NCBI RefSeq assembly: GCF_010119975.1
Contig: NZ_CP048222.1
Location: 7,044,501-7,108,500 of the forward strand
Source of the DNA: Rhodocytophaga rosea
Lineage (GTDB): Bacteria > Bacteroidota > Bacteroidia > Cytophagales > 172606-1
Direction: 5' to 3'
Length of the DNA: 64,000 bases
Shown here: positions 46,229 to 53,514 of the stretch, one piece after another
Numbering within the stretch: position 1 is the stretch's first letter
Layout of the letters: the number at the start of each line of letters is the position of its first letter
Notes under the pieces: model-generated
Told to the model about the DNA's origin: nothing
The model's database searches: none
Seen by the model: only the letters and a program-made list of their open reading frames with translations
Made by a program: the position numbers and the translations under genes

Positions 46229-46243
46229 TCAATAAACCTGCCT
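46229..46243 (-). promoter_or_regulatory. Sigma-54-like -24/-12 promoter of the permease 14-13-12 unit
   Basis: The minus-strand sequence AGGCAGGTTTATTGA has GG at 46242-46241 and TTG ending at 46230. Start site predicted near 46217. Confidence 0.65.
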
Positions 46244-46308
46244 TGCTTTTTAGATGCTGATAATCAGAAATTTATATATGGAATTGTGTTTGTGTTCATC
46301 AATAAAAA

Positions 46309-46344
46309 TGTCCGAAAACGTACACTTTTGTACGTATCCGGACA
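46309..46344 (-). promoter_or_regulatory. Palindromic upstream activating site (copy 4)
   Basis: A 36 bp palindrome. Outer arms are TGTCCGA and CCGGACA with one changed base, inner arms CGTAC and GTACG, centre ACTTTT as in copy 1. The centre is about 97.5 bp upstream of the -12 element at 46229. It lies in the 354 bp gap between the sigma-54 activator gene and permease 14. The rest of that gap holds a worn GGGATTATGCAGATTTTAAG block related to the GTCTGG elements and no gene. Confidence 0.75.
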
Positions 46345-46507
46345 ACTTTCAGAGAACGGGTTCATTAAGTATCAGATTGGAATTTCCGTAACCGGGATTA
46401 TGCAGATTTTAAGATAGGCCGGATAAAAAATCTATACCTGTTCTTTGATTCAGGAAACTGGAGGCATCTAATAATCTTTCGATCATCCTCATCCTGTTAC
46501 CGGATGA

Positions 46508-47674
46508 TCAATCCCGGTTTACACCGGCATAGAGAGCAGCATCTTCTTCTGTGATCTGGGAGCCGCTCATAATCACGAGCCGTTCTACTACGTTGCGTAA
46601 TTCACGTATATTCCCAGACCAGTGCAAATTCTGCAGGTAATCCAAAGCTTCCGGTGTGATCTTTTTAGGGGCATTTCCATAGTCTTCCGCAATATCTTTC
46701 AGAAATTTATCTACCAGCAGCGGAATATCCGACTTGCGTTCGTCCAAGGTAGGTACATGAATCAGAATCACACTCAGGCGGTGATATAAGTCTTCCCGGA
46801 AGCGGTTTTCAGCAATCTCTTTCTTGAGGTCTTTATTGGTAGCGGCCAGCACCCGTACATTTACTTTAATTTCTTTATCGCCTCCTACTCTGGTGATTTT
46901 GTGCTCCTGTAATGCTCTTAATACTTTTGCCTGTGCCGACAAACTCATATCTCCGATTTCATCCAGAAAAAGGGTGCCGCCACTCGCTTGCTCAAATTTT
47001 CCGATCCGCTGTTTTACGGCAGAGGTAAAAGAGCCTTTCTCATGGCCGAACAACTCACTTTCGATCAGTTCGCTGGGAATAGCAGCACAATTTACTTCCA
47101 CAAGTGGTGCTTGTGCCCGGTTACTTTTTTCATGCAGCCACCTGGCTACCAGTTCTTTGCCCGAACCATTGGCACCGGTGATCAGTACCCGGGCTTCGGT
47201 AGGAGCTACTTTATCAATGGCATCTTTTACTTTGCGGATGGCCTGCGATTCACCTATAATATCGAACGTGCGGGTGATTTTCTTTTTCAGCACCTTAGTT
47301 TCAGTAACCAGGGTAGACTTATCCAGGGCATTCCGGACGGTGAGTAAGAGCCGGTTCAGATCGGGTGGTTTCTGGATGAAATCATAGGCTCCTTTTTTAG
47401 TGGCATCCACAGCGGTTTCGATGGTGCCATGGGCTGATATCATAATAAACTGCGTTTCTTTTCCCAGTTCAGCGGCCTTGGCGAGTACTTCCATTCCATC
47501 CATCTTGGGCATTTTAATATCACAGAGTGCCACATCGTAGTCATTTTTAGTCAACAACTCCAGGCCTTCTTCTCCATCTTTGGCTTCGTCGACCTGGTAT
47601 TTTTCATACTCCAGAATTTCACGCAGGGTATACCGTATACTTTTTTCGTCGTCAATAATCAGAATTTTGGCCAT
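46508..47674 (-). CDS. Sigma-54-dependent response regulator (NtrC family) without C-terminal HTH
   Basis: Two-component transcription activator of 388 residues. The receiver domain (1-120) has the acidic pocket at Asp8/Asp9, the phosphoacceptor Asp52 (CDIKMPKMDG) and Lys102. The AAA+ domain (about 135-365) has Walker A GANGSGKE (167-174), Walker B GGTLFLDEIG (232-241) and the arginine-finger region RFREDLYHRL (291-300). The sigma-54-contacting loop, normally GAFTGA, reads GSFTSA (214-219). NtrC-type proteins usually have about 450-480 residues with a Fis-type HTH at the end. This one stops at 388, about 25 residues after GNIRELRN, and the sequence after the TGA encodes no HTH in that frame. 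It could act from solution, like Helicobacter FlgR, or need a DNA-binding partner. No histidine kinase gene is in the window. It is the gene directly upstream of the permease array, on the same strand. Confidence 0.93.
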   Translation of the reverse strand: MAKILIIDDEKSIRYTLREILEYEKYQVDEAKDGEEGLELLTKNDYDVALCDIKMPKMDGMEVLAKAAELGKETQFIMISAHGTIETAVDATKKGAYDFIQKPPDLNRLLLTVRNALDKSTLVTETKVLKKKITRTFDIIGESQAIRKVKDAIDKVAPTEARVLITGANGSGKELVARWLHEKSNRAQAPLVEVNCAAIPSELIESELFGHEKGSFTSAVKQRIGKFEQASGGTLFLDEIGDMSLSAQAKVLRALQEHKITRVGGDKEIKVNVRVLAATNKDLKKEIAENRFREDLYHRLSVILIHVPTLDERKSDIPLLVDKFLKDIAEDYGNAPKKITPEALDYLQNLHWSGNIRELRNVVERLVIMSGSQITEEDAALYAGVNRD

Positions 47675-47759
47675 GAAACAGTAATTTGAAAATGAGAAGA
47701 TTGTAAATTTTGAAAATTAATAAGATTAGAGAAAACCATTCGGGTTTAAAATCTTCTAA

Positions 47760-48623
47760 GAGAACGTTTTGAAATATTATACTGGTTTTCTTTTAAGCAG
47801 TGTGTCAATAAAGGCTAATTGTAGCATAGCTTCCGAACTTTCTGTGCTTTTCTCAAAGTCACGGCTCAATCTACGCTTAAAATTGAGCCATCCGTAACTG
47901 CGTTCTACCACCCAACGGCCTCCTGCCGGCACAAAGCCCTTTACGCTTTCAGGCTTTTGTACAATTTCTACCTTCCATCCATAGTCTCTTTCTATCTCTT
48001 CTACAAAGGTATCTTTGTAGCCATTATCTGCTTTTAGTGTATGTAGGCGGCAAGACTTACCCTTCAGCTTAGCTGCTAACTCATAACCGGCTGTAGTGTC
48101 TGACACATGGGCGGCTGTTACATGCACAGCCCAAGGAATACCTAAACAATCCACTGCTAGATGTCTTTTTCTGCCATTCACCTTTTTGTTGCCATCTATG
48201 CCCTTGTCTTGGGAAGTAAACTGTACAATCTTTACACTTTGACTATCAATAGCTAACACGCTTGGCAAGGCTTGTCGGCCTGCTTTTTTTCTTTCTCTGA
48301 TTGCTAAAAAAGCCAACAGCTCTTCGATGATGCCTCGCTTCTTCCACTGCCTGTAATGGTAATAAATGGTTTGCCAGGGTGGGTATTTACTTTCCATGTT
48401 GCGCCATTGACTACCTGTAGTAAGTAGCCATAGAATAGCATTAAGAATAACACGTTTGTCATGTTTGATTTTTCTTTGGTTATCTACTACTTCCTTGATA
48501 ATTTCCCACTCACAATCAGTGAGTTCGAAGAATCTTTCTTGCATAAAACTTTTTGGTTGGACACCACAAGTTTACTCACTGATTCTTTCTTTTACCCTAT
48601 TTCTATCCTTTCAAAACATTCTC
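47760..48623 (-). mobile_element. IS5-family insertion sequence, 864 bp
   Basis: Ends are 15 bp inverted repeats with one mismatch: GAGAACGTTTTGAAA at 47760-47774 and its inverted partner at 48609-48623. A TAA is found on both sides (47757-47759 and 48624-48626), consistent with the 3 bp target duplication of the IS5 family (TNA sites). It holds one intact transposase gene filling almost the whole element, so it looks recent and possibly active. The boundary is inferred from repeats and target duplication. Confidence 0.8.
47777..48544 (-). CDS. IS5-family transposase
   Basis: DDE transposase of 255 residues, intact, in a single frame. The N-terminal part (LTDCEWEIIKEVV, ILWLLTTGSQWRNMESKYPPWQTIYYHYRQWKKRG) matches the DUF4096-like region of the family. 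The catalytic residues appear as Asp100 (LAIDSQSV), Asp173 (KADNGYKD) and Glu214 (VVERSYGWLNFKRRLSRD), with the VNGRKRHLAVD motif between. It catalyses cut-and-paste transposition of the surrounding 864 bp element. The start ATG lies 65 bp inside the right end. Confidence 0.95.
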   Translation of the reverse strand: MQERFFELTDCEWEIIKEVVDNQRKIKHDKRVILNAILWLLTTGSQWRNMESKYPPWQTIYYHYRQWKKRGIIEELLAFLAIRERKKAGRQALPSVLAIDSQSVKIVQFTSQDKGIDGNKKVNGRKRHLAVDCLGIPWAVHVTAAHVSDTTAGYELAAKLKGKSCRLHTLKADNGYKDTFVEEIERDYGWKVEIVQKPESVKGFVPAGGRWVVERSYGWLNFKRRLSRDFEKSTESSEAMLQLAFIDTLLKRKPV

Positions 48624-48658
48624 TAATCTTATTAATTTTTTAATCTTGAAATAAAATA

Positions 48659-49115
48659 AAAAGCAAGCCTGTAAGCCGGGTTCTGTACTTTCCTGCGAAA
48701 GTTCTTATCATTTATCTAGGCCAGCCCTCACGGAGTGGCTCCATCAACCTACCCGCTGGCACCGGACGAGCCGCCCTTCAGCCCTGTTACAGGCTCGCCA
48801 GCTTATTTGGTCTTTCAACGCGTAAGGTTTACCTATGCCCTGTCTGTCGCCAGCCAGGCGGTGCGCTCTTACCGCACCTTTTCACCCTTACCTGGAGCTT
48901 AGGTGAATGAGTGATTGTGTGAATGAGCGATTAATTAAAACTCACTCAATTATTCGATTACTCATTCACCTACGCCCCTGGCGGTAATTTTCTGTGGCCC
49001 TGTCTGTCCCCCCGTTTCCGGAAGTCCTTCCCGTTAGGAAGTACGCTGCTCTGTGTTGCCCGGACTTTCCTCTCTCCCGCCTTTAGGCAGGACAGCGATA
49101 AGACGGCTTGCTTTC
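48659..49115 (-). ncRNA. rnpB: RNase P RNA (bacterial type A)
   Basis: Catalytic RNA of ribonuclease P, which removes the 5' leader of tRNA precursors. The ends pair as helix P1 (AAGCAAGCC near 49113 with GGCTTGCTT near 48661). On the minus strand the conserved core elements occur in order: GAGGAAAGTCCGGGC (CR I), CCACAGAAA with TACCGCC, GGTAAGGGTGAAAAGGTGCGGTAAGAGCGC-type residues, and CAGGGC...ACCC with ATAAATGATAAG and AGAACCCGGCTTAC (CR V) near the 3' end. It carries an unusual AT-rich insert at the P12 position, 48900-48972. The 3' side is followed by T-rich sequence and then the interrupted stem-loop and IS element. Confidence 0.95.
48899..48973 (-). repeat. AT-rich hairpin extension inside rnpB (P12 region)
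   Basis: Bounded by AGGTGAATGAGT and ACTCATTCACCT, perfect inverted arms of 12 bp. The interior has further ATGAGT/ACTCA units and an AATTAATT centre. It is much more AT-rich than the flanking RNA and resembles an intergenic repeat inserted at the tip of a variable helix. Confidence 0.7.
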
Positions 49116-49228
49116 CTGCAAATATCTGTTCTTTAACCGGATTTTCAACGGCTTGGTTTCAATTTATATAAATGTGCCAGCAGCATGGAATATAATCCTG
49201 TACATGCTACTAAACATAACAAATCAAT

Positions 49229-49262
49229 AAAAAAGGAGATACGAGTTCGCACCTCCTTTTAA
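49229..49262 (-). terminator. Intrinsic terminator of the first ELWxxDGT gene
   Basis: On the minus strand AAAAGGAG and CTCCTTTT arms enclose a partly paired TGCGAACTCGTA part. A T-run and TATTGATTT follow. It lies about 27 bp after the stop codon at 49289. Confidence 0.8.
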
Positions 49263-49288
49263 AGTTACCAGATTATATATTTAGCGCT

Positions 49289-52200
49289 CTATCGCTTTAC
49301 TATTCTTTGAATGTCTGTTTTACCCTCTTCACTTGCTGTTTTCACTATATATACACCTGTTTTCAGATGAGCCAGGTTAAGGGTGGTTTCTGCCCCTTGC
49401 GTAGTATTTTGATAGACTATTCTCCCTAAGTTATCTACTATAGTGATGTAAAGCTCTCCTGGCTGTGAAGTGGCGATGATCAGTGTACTTTCAAAAGGAT
49501 TGGGATACAGGCTTACTTTGGCAGGAAGGCTTTCTGCTCCCGTTTCCTCTGAAGCGGCTAGTCTGGCTATCGCACTCACCCTGGTAAAGGAAGTGGTTCT
49601 GCCCCACAGTTCTGACAGGTTGGTTTTCACCCGTACATAATAGCGTTGATTAAGGACTAATTCAGGAAACACAGCATAATAGGTACCCGTGCTGAGCTTG
49701 CTTGCGGTGGTTTTAGTGATCACTCCTGTAGTAAAGTTAGCTGAGCTACTCACTTGCAAGGTGTAGGTAGTAGCCCCGGATACGGTGTTCAGATACAGGG
49801 AAGTGCCGGTGGTAGTGCCTCCATCACTAGGATTGACCACATAGGCACTGCCGGCAGCAGAAGCAGTGGTAAAGGAAGTCACAGGACCCCAGCACAAGCC
49901 AAGGTTAGTATAGACTCTCACATAATACTTCTGATTGAGTACAAGTTCAGGAAAAGAAGCATAATAGGTACCTGTGCTTAAGCGGCTTGAAGTAGTTTTA
50001 ATGATGACTCCTGTAGTAAAGTCGGAAGAGGTACTTACCTGCAGGGTATAGGAAGAAGCCCCTGAAATAGTTTTTAGATACAAACTAGTCCCGCTTAAAG
50101 TGCCTCCACTGGAAGGATTGACCACATGGCTGCTTTGAGCAGTGTTGCTGCAGGAAACAGTAGGGCAGTTGAGAACTGAAATAGTAGCTTTGGAAGTAAG
50201 TTCCACAAGGGTACAGCCAGAGGCTTTGATAGCAAAGGTGTTATTGCCCACATTCAGACTTACGGCCGGAATAGTTAAGGTGATATCTCCTCCTCCTTGT
50301 ACAGGATTGCCAACAGCAGAACTATTGAGATAAGCCTGATAGGAGATGCCTGCTTGCGTATTTTTGAGAGTAATGCTACTATCTTCGCCACTACAAATTG
50401 AAGTACTGCCTTGGACAAGTAGATTTTTATTTACAGCTTCACATGCCGTTGGATCATACTTCCACAACTCCACACCTGTTTTGCCATCATTGGCTGTAAA
50501 ATATATTACTCCATTCACATTGGTTAATTGAGCAGGTTGAGCCCCTTCTGGACCCGGAAACAGATCGCTTACCAGGTTTGTACCGGCCGCCGTCCCATCG
50601 CTAGTCCATAATTCCATACCTGATTGGCCATCATTGGCTGTAAAATATAATCTGCCATTTACATTGATCAAATTTACTAGGGGAGATATAATTTCATAGG
50701 TAAATTCCTGTTTTACAAAAGTATTGGTGAGTTTTATTGTACCTGTTTGGGTGCCATCGCTTTTCCATAATTCCCGGTTGGTTCCCTCCTTGTCATCAAC
50801 AGCCGTGAAGAACAGCGTTCCATTCACATTGGTTAAGTGCATGGGAGAAGAACTGCCGTGTGGATTGATATCTTTCACTTGAACGGTTCCAGCTTCAGTT
50901 CCATCACTTTTCCAGAGTTCCCACCCATCCTGGAATGTATTTTGAGCAACAAAAAATAAGGTGCCTTTTACATTGGTTAAATACTTAATCTGCCGGTAAT
51001 CAACTCCAAATGGCATTTCCTTTACTTTTATGGTTCCTTCTGTGGTACCATCACTCTTCCACAATTGTCCGTTCGCTGTGAAATATACTGTGCCATTTAC
51101 ATTCACTACGTTATAAGTCCAAATTGATCCATTATCAATGATGTCCTTGATTTTAATAGTGCCTGCTTCCGTACCATCGCTTTTCCATAAACCAAAGCTT
51201 GGAGGAAGACTATTGTTCCAGGCTGTAAAAAATAAAGTACCATTGACATCTGTATAATTTGCAGAGTTAGGGCAGCAACCTCTTGGCATTAAGTATTTTA
51301 CACGTACAACACCGGTAGCAGTTTCATTTATTTTATATAGATCCCCTCCACCGGCATTTGCGAAAAACAAAGTGCCGTTTACATTGGTCAAAGTTCCTAT
51401 ACTGTGACTGCCAGGCATAACAAGAGAGGTGCCTTCGGCAGTGCCATCACTTTTCCATAATGCATATCCTTCGCCAATAGGGGCAGGTGCCCGAATTGAG
51501 AAGAAAATGCTGTTATTTAATACGGTTGAATAACCAAAGTCGTACCCTAGAGGGCCAGGTGTAATATCTTTTACCAAACTAGTACCTGCAGCGGTGCCAT
51601 TACTTTTCCAGAGTTCTTCTCCATGTACCCCATCATCAGCGCTGAAAAATATGGTGCCATTCAGGCTGCTCATCAAAAGAGGGGCGGAATTTTCTGTAGA
51701 AGGATGTGTACTTACCACTGGAACAGTACTTGTTTCAGAGCCATTGCTTTTCCATAATTGCAAACTGTTTTCAAAATATTTCTCGATAAAATATAAGTTA
51801 TCTCCTGAATAGGTCAAATAGTTAAAAGTTGTACCGTTTCCTGATTTGTTACTGTTTTTTATAAGTGAGGTGCCAGCGGCAGTACCATCACTTTTCCAAA
51901 GCTGTACTTTTCCATCGGCTGCTCCGCTTAAGTAGAGGTTGTTATTTGCTGAAGTGATACTATGAAGTTTAACTCCTGTATTTTTTACTGAAAAGGTACC
52001 TGTAGCCGTTCCATCACTTCTCATTAAATATTGGGCGGATACAAAATACAATAGATTGCCTACCTTAGTAAATAAAGGAGAATAATATCCATCATAACTA
52101 TTTGCATTTCCTCCAACCGTTGTAATACCAATTGTACCTTCTGTTGTCCCATCGGTTTTATATAAGGTATATGTATTAAAACCATAACTCACCGTGAAAA

Positions 52201-53182
52201 AAACTATATTATTGATACTTTGGAGAAAAACCGGATACATTGATATATCTTCATATGAATAACCCGAATTCTGTGCCATGTGTATTGTTTTTATATTCAT
52301 GGTACCATTAGTGTTGCCATCACTTTTCCATAGCTGAAATTCACCATCAAGTGTATAATAATCATAATATTCTCCTGGTATCCTATTTGAAGTATAAGTC
52401 TCATAGGCTGTGAAGAACAATGTACCATTGGCATTAGTTAACCTTCCGGGATTACTGCTATTCCCAATCTCTTTTACTAATAGAGTGCCTGTTGCCGTGC
52501 CATTGCTCTTCCATAGCTGACTTCCAATAGTAAAATATAAGGTGCCATTGACGTCTGTCAAATTTATAGGAGCCGTATTTGTAGCTACAAGGCTAATATC
52601 TTTTACCAATACCGTGCCTGCTGCGCTACCATTACTTTTCCAAAGTTCCCTGCCATTTACTCCATCATCGGCACTGAAAAACAAGATGCCATTCATATTT
52701 ACCAGATCCTGAGGAGAAGAACCTGCTGTGCCTGGTTTTATATCTTTCACTAAGGTTGTGCCTGAAAGAGTGCCATCGGTTTTCCATAATTCTACCGATT
52801 GGGCATCAGTACCACTGGTATTGGCAGTAAAAAACAAGGTATTGTTAACAACAGTCAGGTTTGAAATGGTAGAACTCGCAGAACCAGGTGTAATGTCTTT
52901 AATAAGGACGGGTTCTCCTCCATTAGTTTTCCATAATTCCATCCCAAAAGCAGGACTGAAAGCAGTGAAGTAAAGCGTACCATTGAATTGGATTAAGTTC
53001 CCATGTTGAGAAAACTCTGAGGATTCAGCAGTGTTAATATCTTTGACCAGGGTTGGCTGAGCTAAAGAAAAGGAAAAGCAAAGAAACAGCAAGCTGACAA
53101 TAAATGAGAATTTCAAGCACAGACGTGCTTTATCATGTTTTCCTCGCATCAAGGTTGAGGAAGCAAGTAAAAGTAACTGCAT
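49289..53182 (-). CDS. ELWxxDGT-repeat secreted protein with two FN3-like domains and T9SS sorting domain
   Basis: A 1297-residue exported protein. The signal sequence ends at about residue 41 (LFLCFSFSLAQPTLVKDIN). The bulk (about 45-920) consists of many ~45-55 residue repeats of the form NGTLFFTAxxxxxGxELWKSDGTxAGTxLVKDIxPG, the ELWxxDGT repeat, probably building beta-propeller-like sheets (inferred). A cysteine-flanked beta domain follows (about 925-1015). Two FN3-like repeats come next (about 1030-1210), each with VNPSxGGTxxGTSLYL, SYTLQVSxSxxFTTGV and KYYVRVYTNLxxxWGxxTSF. The last ~76 residues are a type A T9SS sorting domain (SLYPNPFES, LGRIVYQN, LKTGVYIVK), so the protein should cross the outer membrane by T9SS and stay on the surface or be released. 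The N-terminus MQLLLL matches its neighbour (MQILLL), supporting this start. Ligand unknown. Confidence 0.92.
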   Translation of the reverse strand: MQLLLLASSTLMRGKHDKARLCLKFSFIVSLLFLCFSFSLAQPTLVKDINTAESSEFSQHGNLIQFNGTLYFTAFSPAFGMELWKTNGGEPVLIKDITPGSASSTISNLTVVNNTLFFTANTSGTDAQSVELWKTDGTLSGTTLVKDIKPGTAGSSPQDLVNMNGILFFSADDGVNGRELWKSNGSAAGTVLVKDISLVATNTAPINLTDVNGTLYFTIGSQLWKSNGTATGTLLVKEIGNSSNPGRLTNANGTLFFTAYETYTSNRIPGEYYDYYTLDGEFQLWKSDGNTNGTMNIKTIHMAQNSGYSYEDISMYPVFLQSINNIVFFTVSYGFNTYTLYKTDGTTEGTIGITTVGGNANSYDGYYSPLFTKVGNLLYFVSAQYLMRSDGTATGTFSVKNTGVKLHSITSANNNLYLSGAADGKVQLWKSDGTAAGTSLIKNSNKSGNGTTFNYLTYSGDNLYFIEKYFENSLQLWKSNGSETSTVPVVSTHPSTENSAPLLMSSLNGTIFFSADDGVHGEELWKSNGTAAGTSLVKDITPGPLGYDFGYSTVLNNSIFFSIRAPAPIGEGYALWKSDGTAEGTSLVMPGSHSIGTLTNVNGTLFFANAGGGDLYKINETATGVVRVKYLMPRGCCPNSANYTDVNGTLFFTAWNNSLPPSFGLWKSDGTEAGTIKIKDIIDNGSIWTYNVVNVNGTVYFTANGQLWKSDGTTEGTIKVKEMPFGVDYRQIKYLTNVKGTLFFVAQNTFQDGWELWKSDGTEAGTVQVKDINPHGSSSPMHLTNVNGTLFFTAVDDKEGTNRELWKSDGTQTGTIKLTNTFVKQEFTYEIISPLVNLINVNGRLYFTANDGQSGMELWTSDGTAAGTNLVSDLFPGPEGAQPAQLTNVNGVIYFTANDGKTGVELWKYDPTACEAVNKNLLVQGSTSICSGEDSSITLKNTQAGISYQAYLNSSAVGNPVQGGGDITLTIPAVSLNVGNNTFAIKASGCTLVELTSKATISVLNCPTVSCSNTAQSSHVVNPSSGGTLSGTSLYLKTISGASSYTLQVSTSSDFTTGVIIKTTSSRLSTGTYYASFPELVLNQKYYVRVYTNLGLCWGPVTSFTTASAAGSAYVVNPSDGGTTTGTSLYLNTVSGATTYTLQVSSSANFTTGVITKTTASKLSTGTYYAVFPELVLNQRYYVRVKTNLSELWGRTTSFTRVSAIARLAASEETGAESLPAKVSLYPNPFESTLIIATSQPGELYITIVDNLGRIVYQNTTQGAETTLNLAHLKTGVYIVKTASEEGKTDIQRIVKR

Positions 53183-53514
53183 AGGTTAGGATAGATTATG
53201 GAAATAAACTATAGGGTTAATTCAGGCTTTTCTGAGAAAGTAAGCACTAAATCTTACATATTATTGAGAGTGAATTTATAGTACTTGATTATGAAAGCGT
53301 TAGGCTAGTGCATAATATTCTACAAAGTGATAGTTATGTCAGCAGGCTAATCTTACATGGGCAAATTAGACAATGAGAGAGGAAAACTGTTAACACAAAT
53401 CGTGCATTCTTTAACACATTTAGACCATTTGGAAGAAAACGAGATCTTTTTCACAGCAAAGCCGGGAGAATACTGTTTCCGCCCGGCTGTGGTGAATAGA
53501 TGAAGAAAGTATGC
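53183..53514. other. Spacer between ELWxxDGT genes 1 and 2
   Basis: Contains the hairpin at 53450-53496. Next to it is a block (about 53390-53435, with GTTAACACAAATCGTGCA and TTTAGACCATTT) that recurs almost unchanged at 62614-62656. A segment near 53248-53365 is similar to 57922-58048 upstream of gene 2. The conserved parts probably include the promoter of gene 1; no coding frame is seen. Confidence 0.6.
53450..53496 (-). terminator. Hairpin after ELWxxDGT gene 2 (terminator-like)
   Basis: Inner stem GCCGGG/CCCGGC and outer stem TTCAC/GTGAA with an unpaired bulge, 19 bp after the stop codon at 53515. No clear T-run follows on the minus strand. Confidence 0.6.

Larger units (their letters stand above)
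47713..48639. repeat. Host stem-loop interrupted by the IS element
   Basis: The arm AAAATTAATAAGATTAG (47713-47729) is matched by its inverted copy CTAATCTTATTAATTTT (48623-48639). If the IS element and one copy of its TAA target duplication are removed, the two arms are separated by a ~26 base loop. They would then form a 17 bp hairpin between the regulator gene and rnpB. Confidence 0.7.

Noticed and set aside
6944-46417. Numerous plus-strand open frames of 60-160 codons opposite the permease genes
   Set aside because: They recur at the same positions opposite conserved permease segments (e.g. opposite the EQRTKEIGVRKVLGAS region), as expected for shadows of paralogues, and carry no known domains.
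47717-48640. TTAATAAGATTAG and its inverse as the terminal repeats of the IS element
   Set aside because: The left copy is 30 bp outside the GAGAACGTTTTGAAA end and the TAA duplication fits the inner ends. The outer pair is better explained as a host stem-loop present before insertion.
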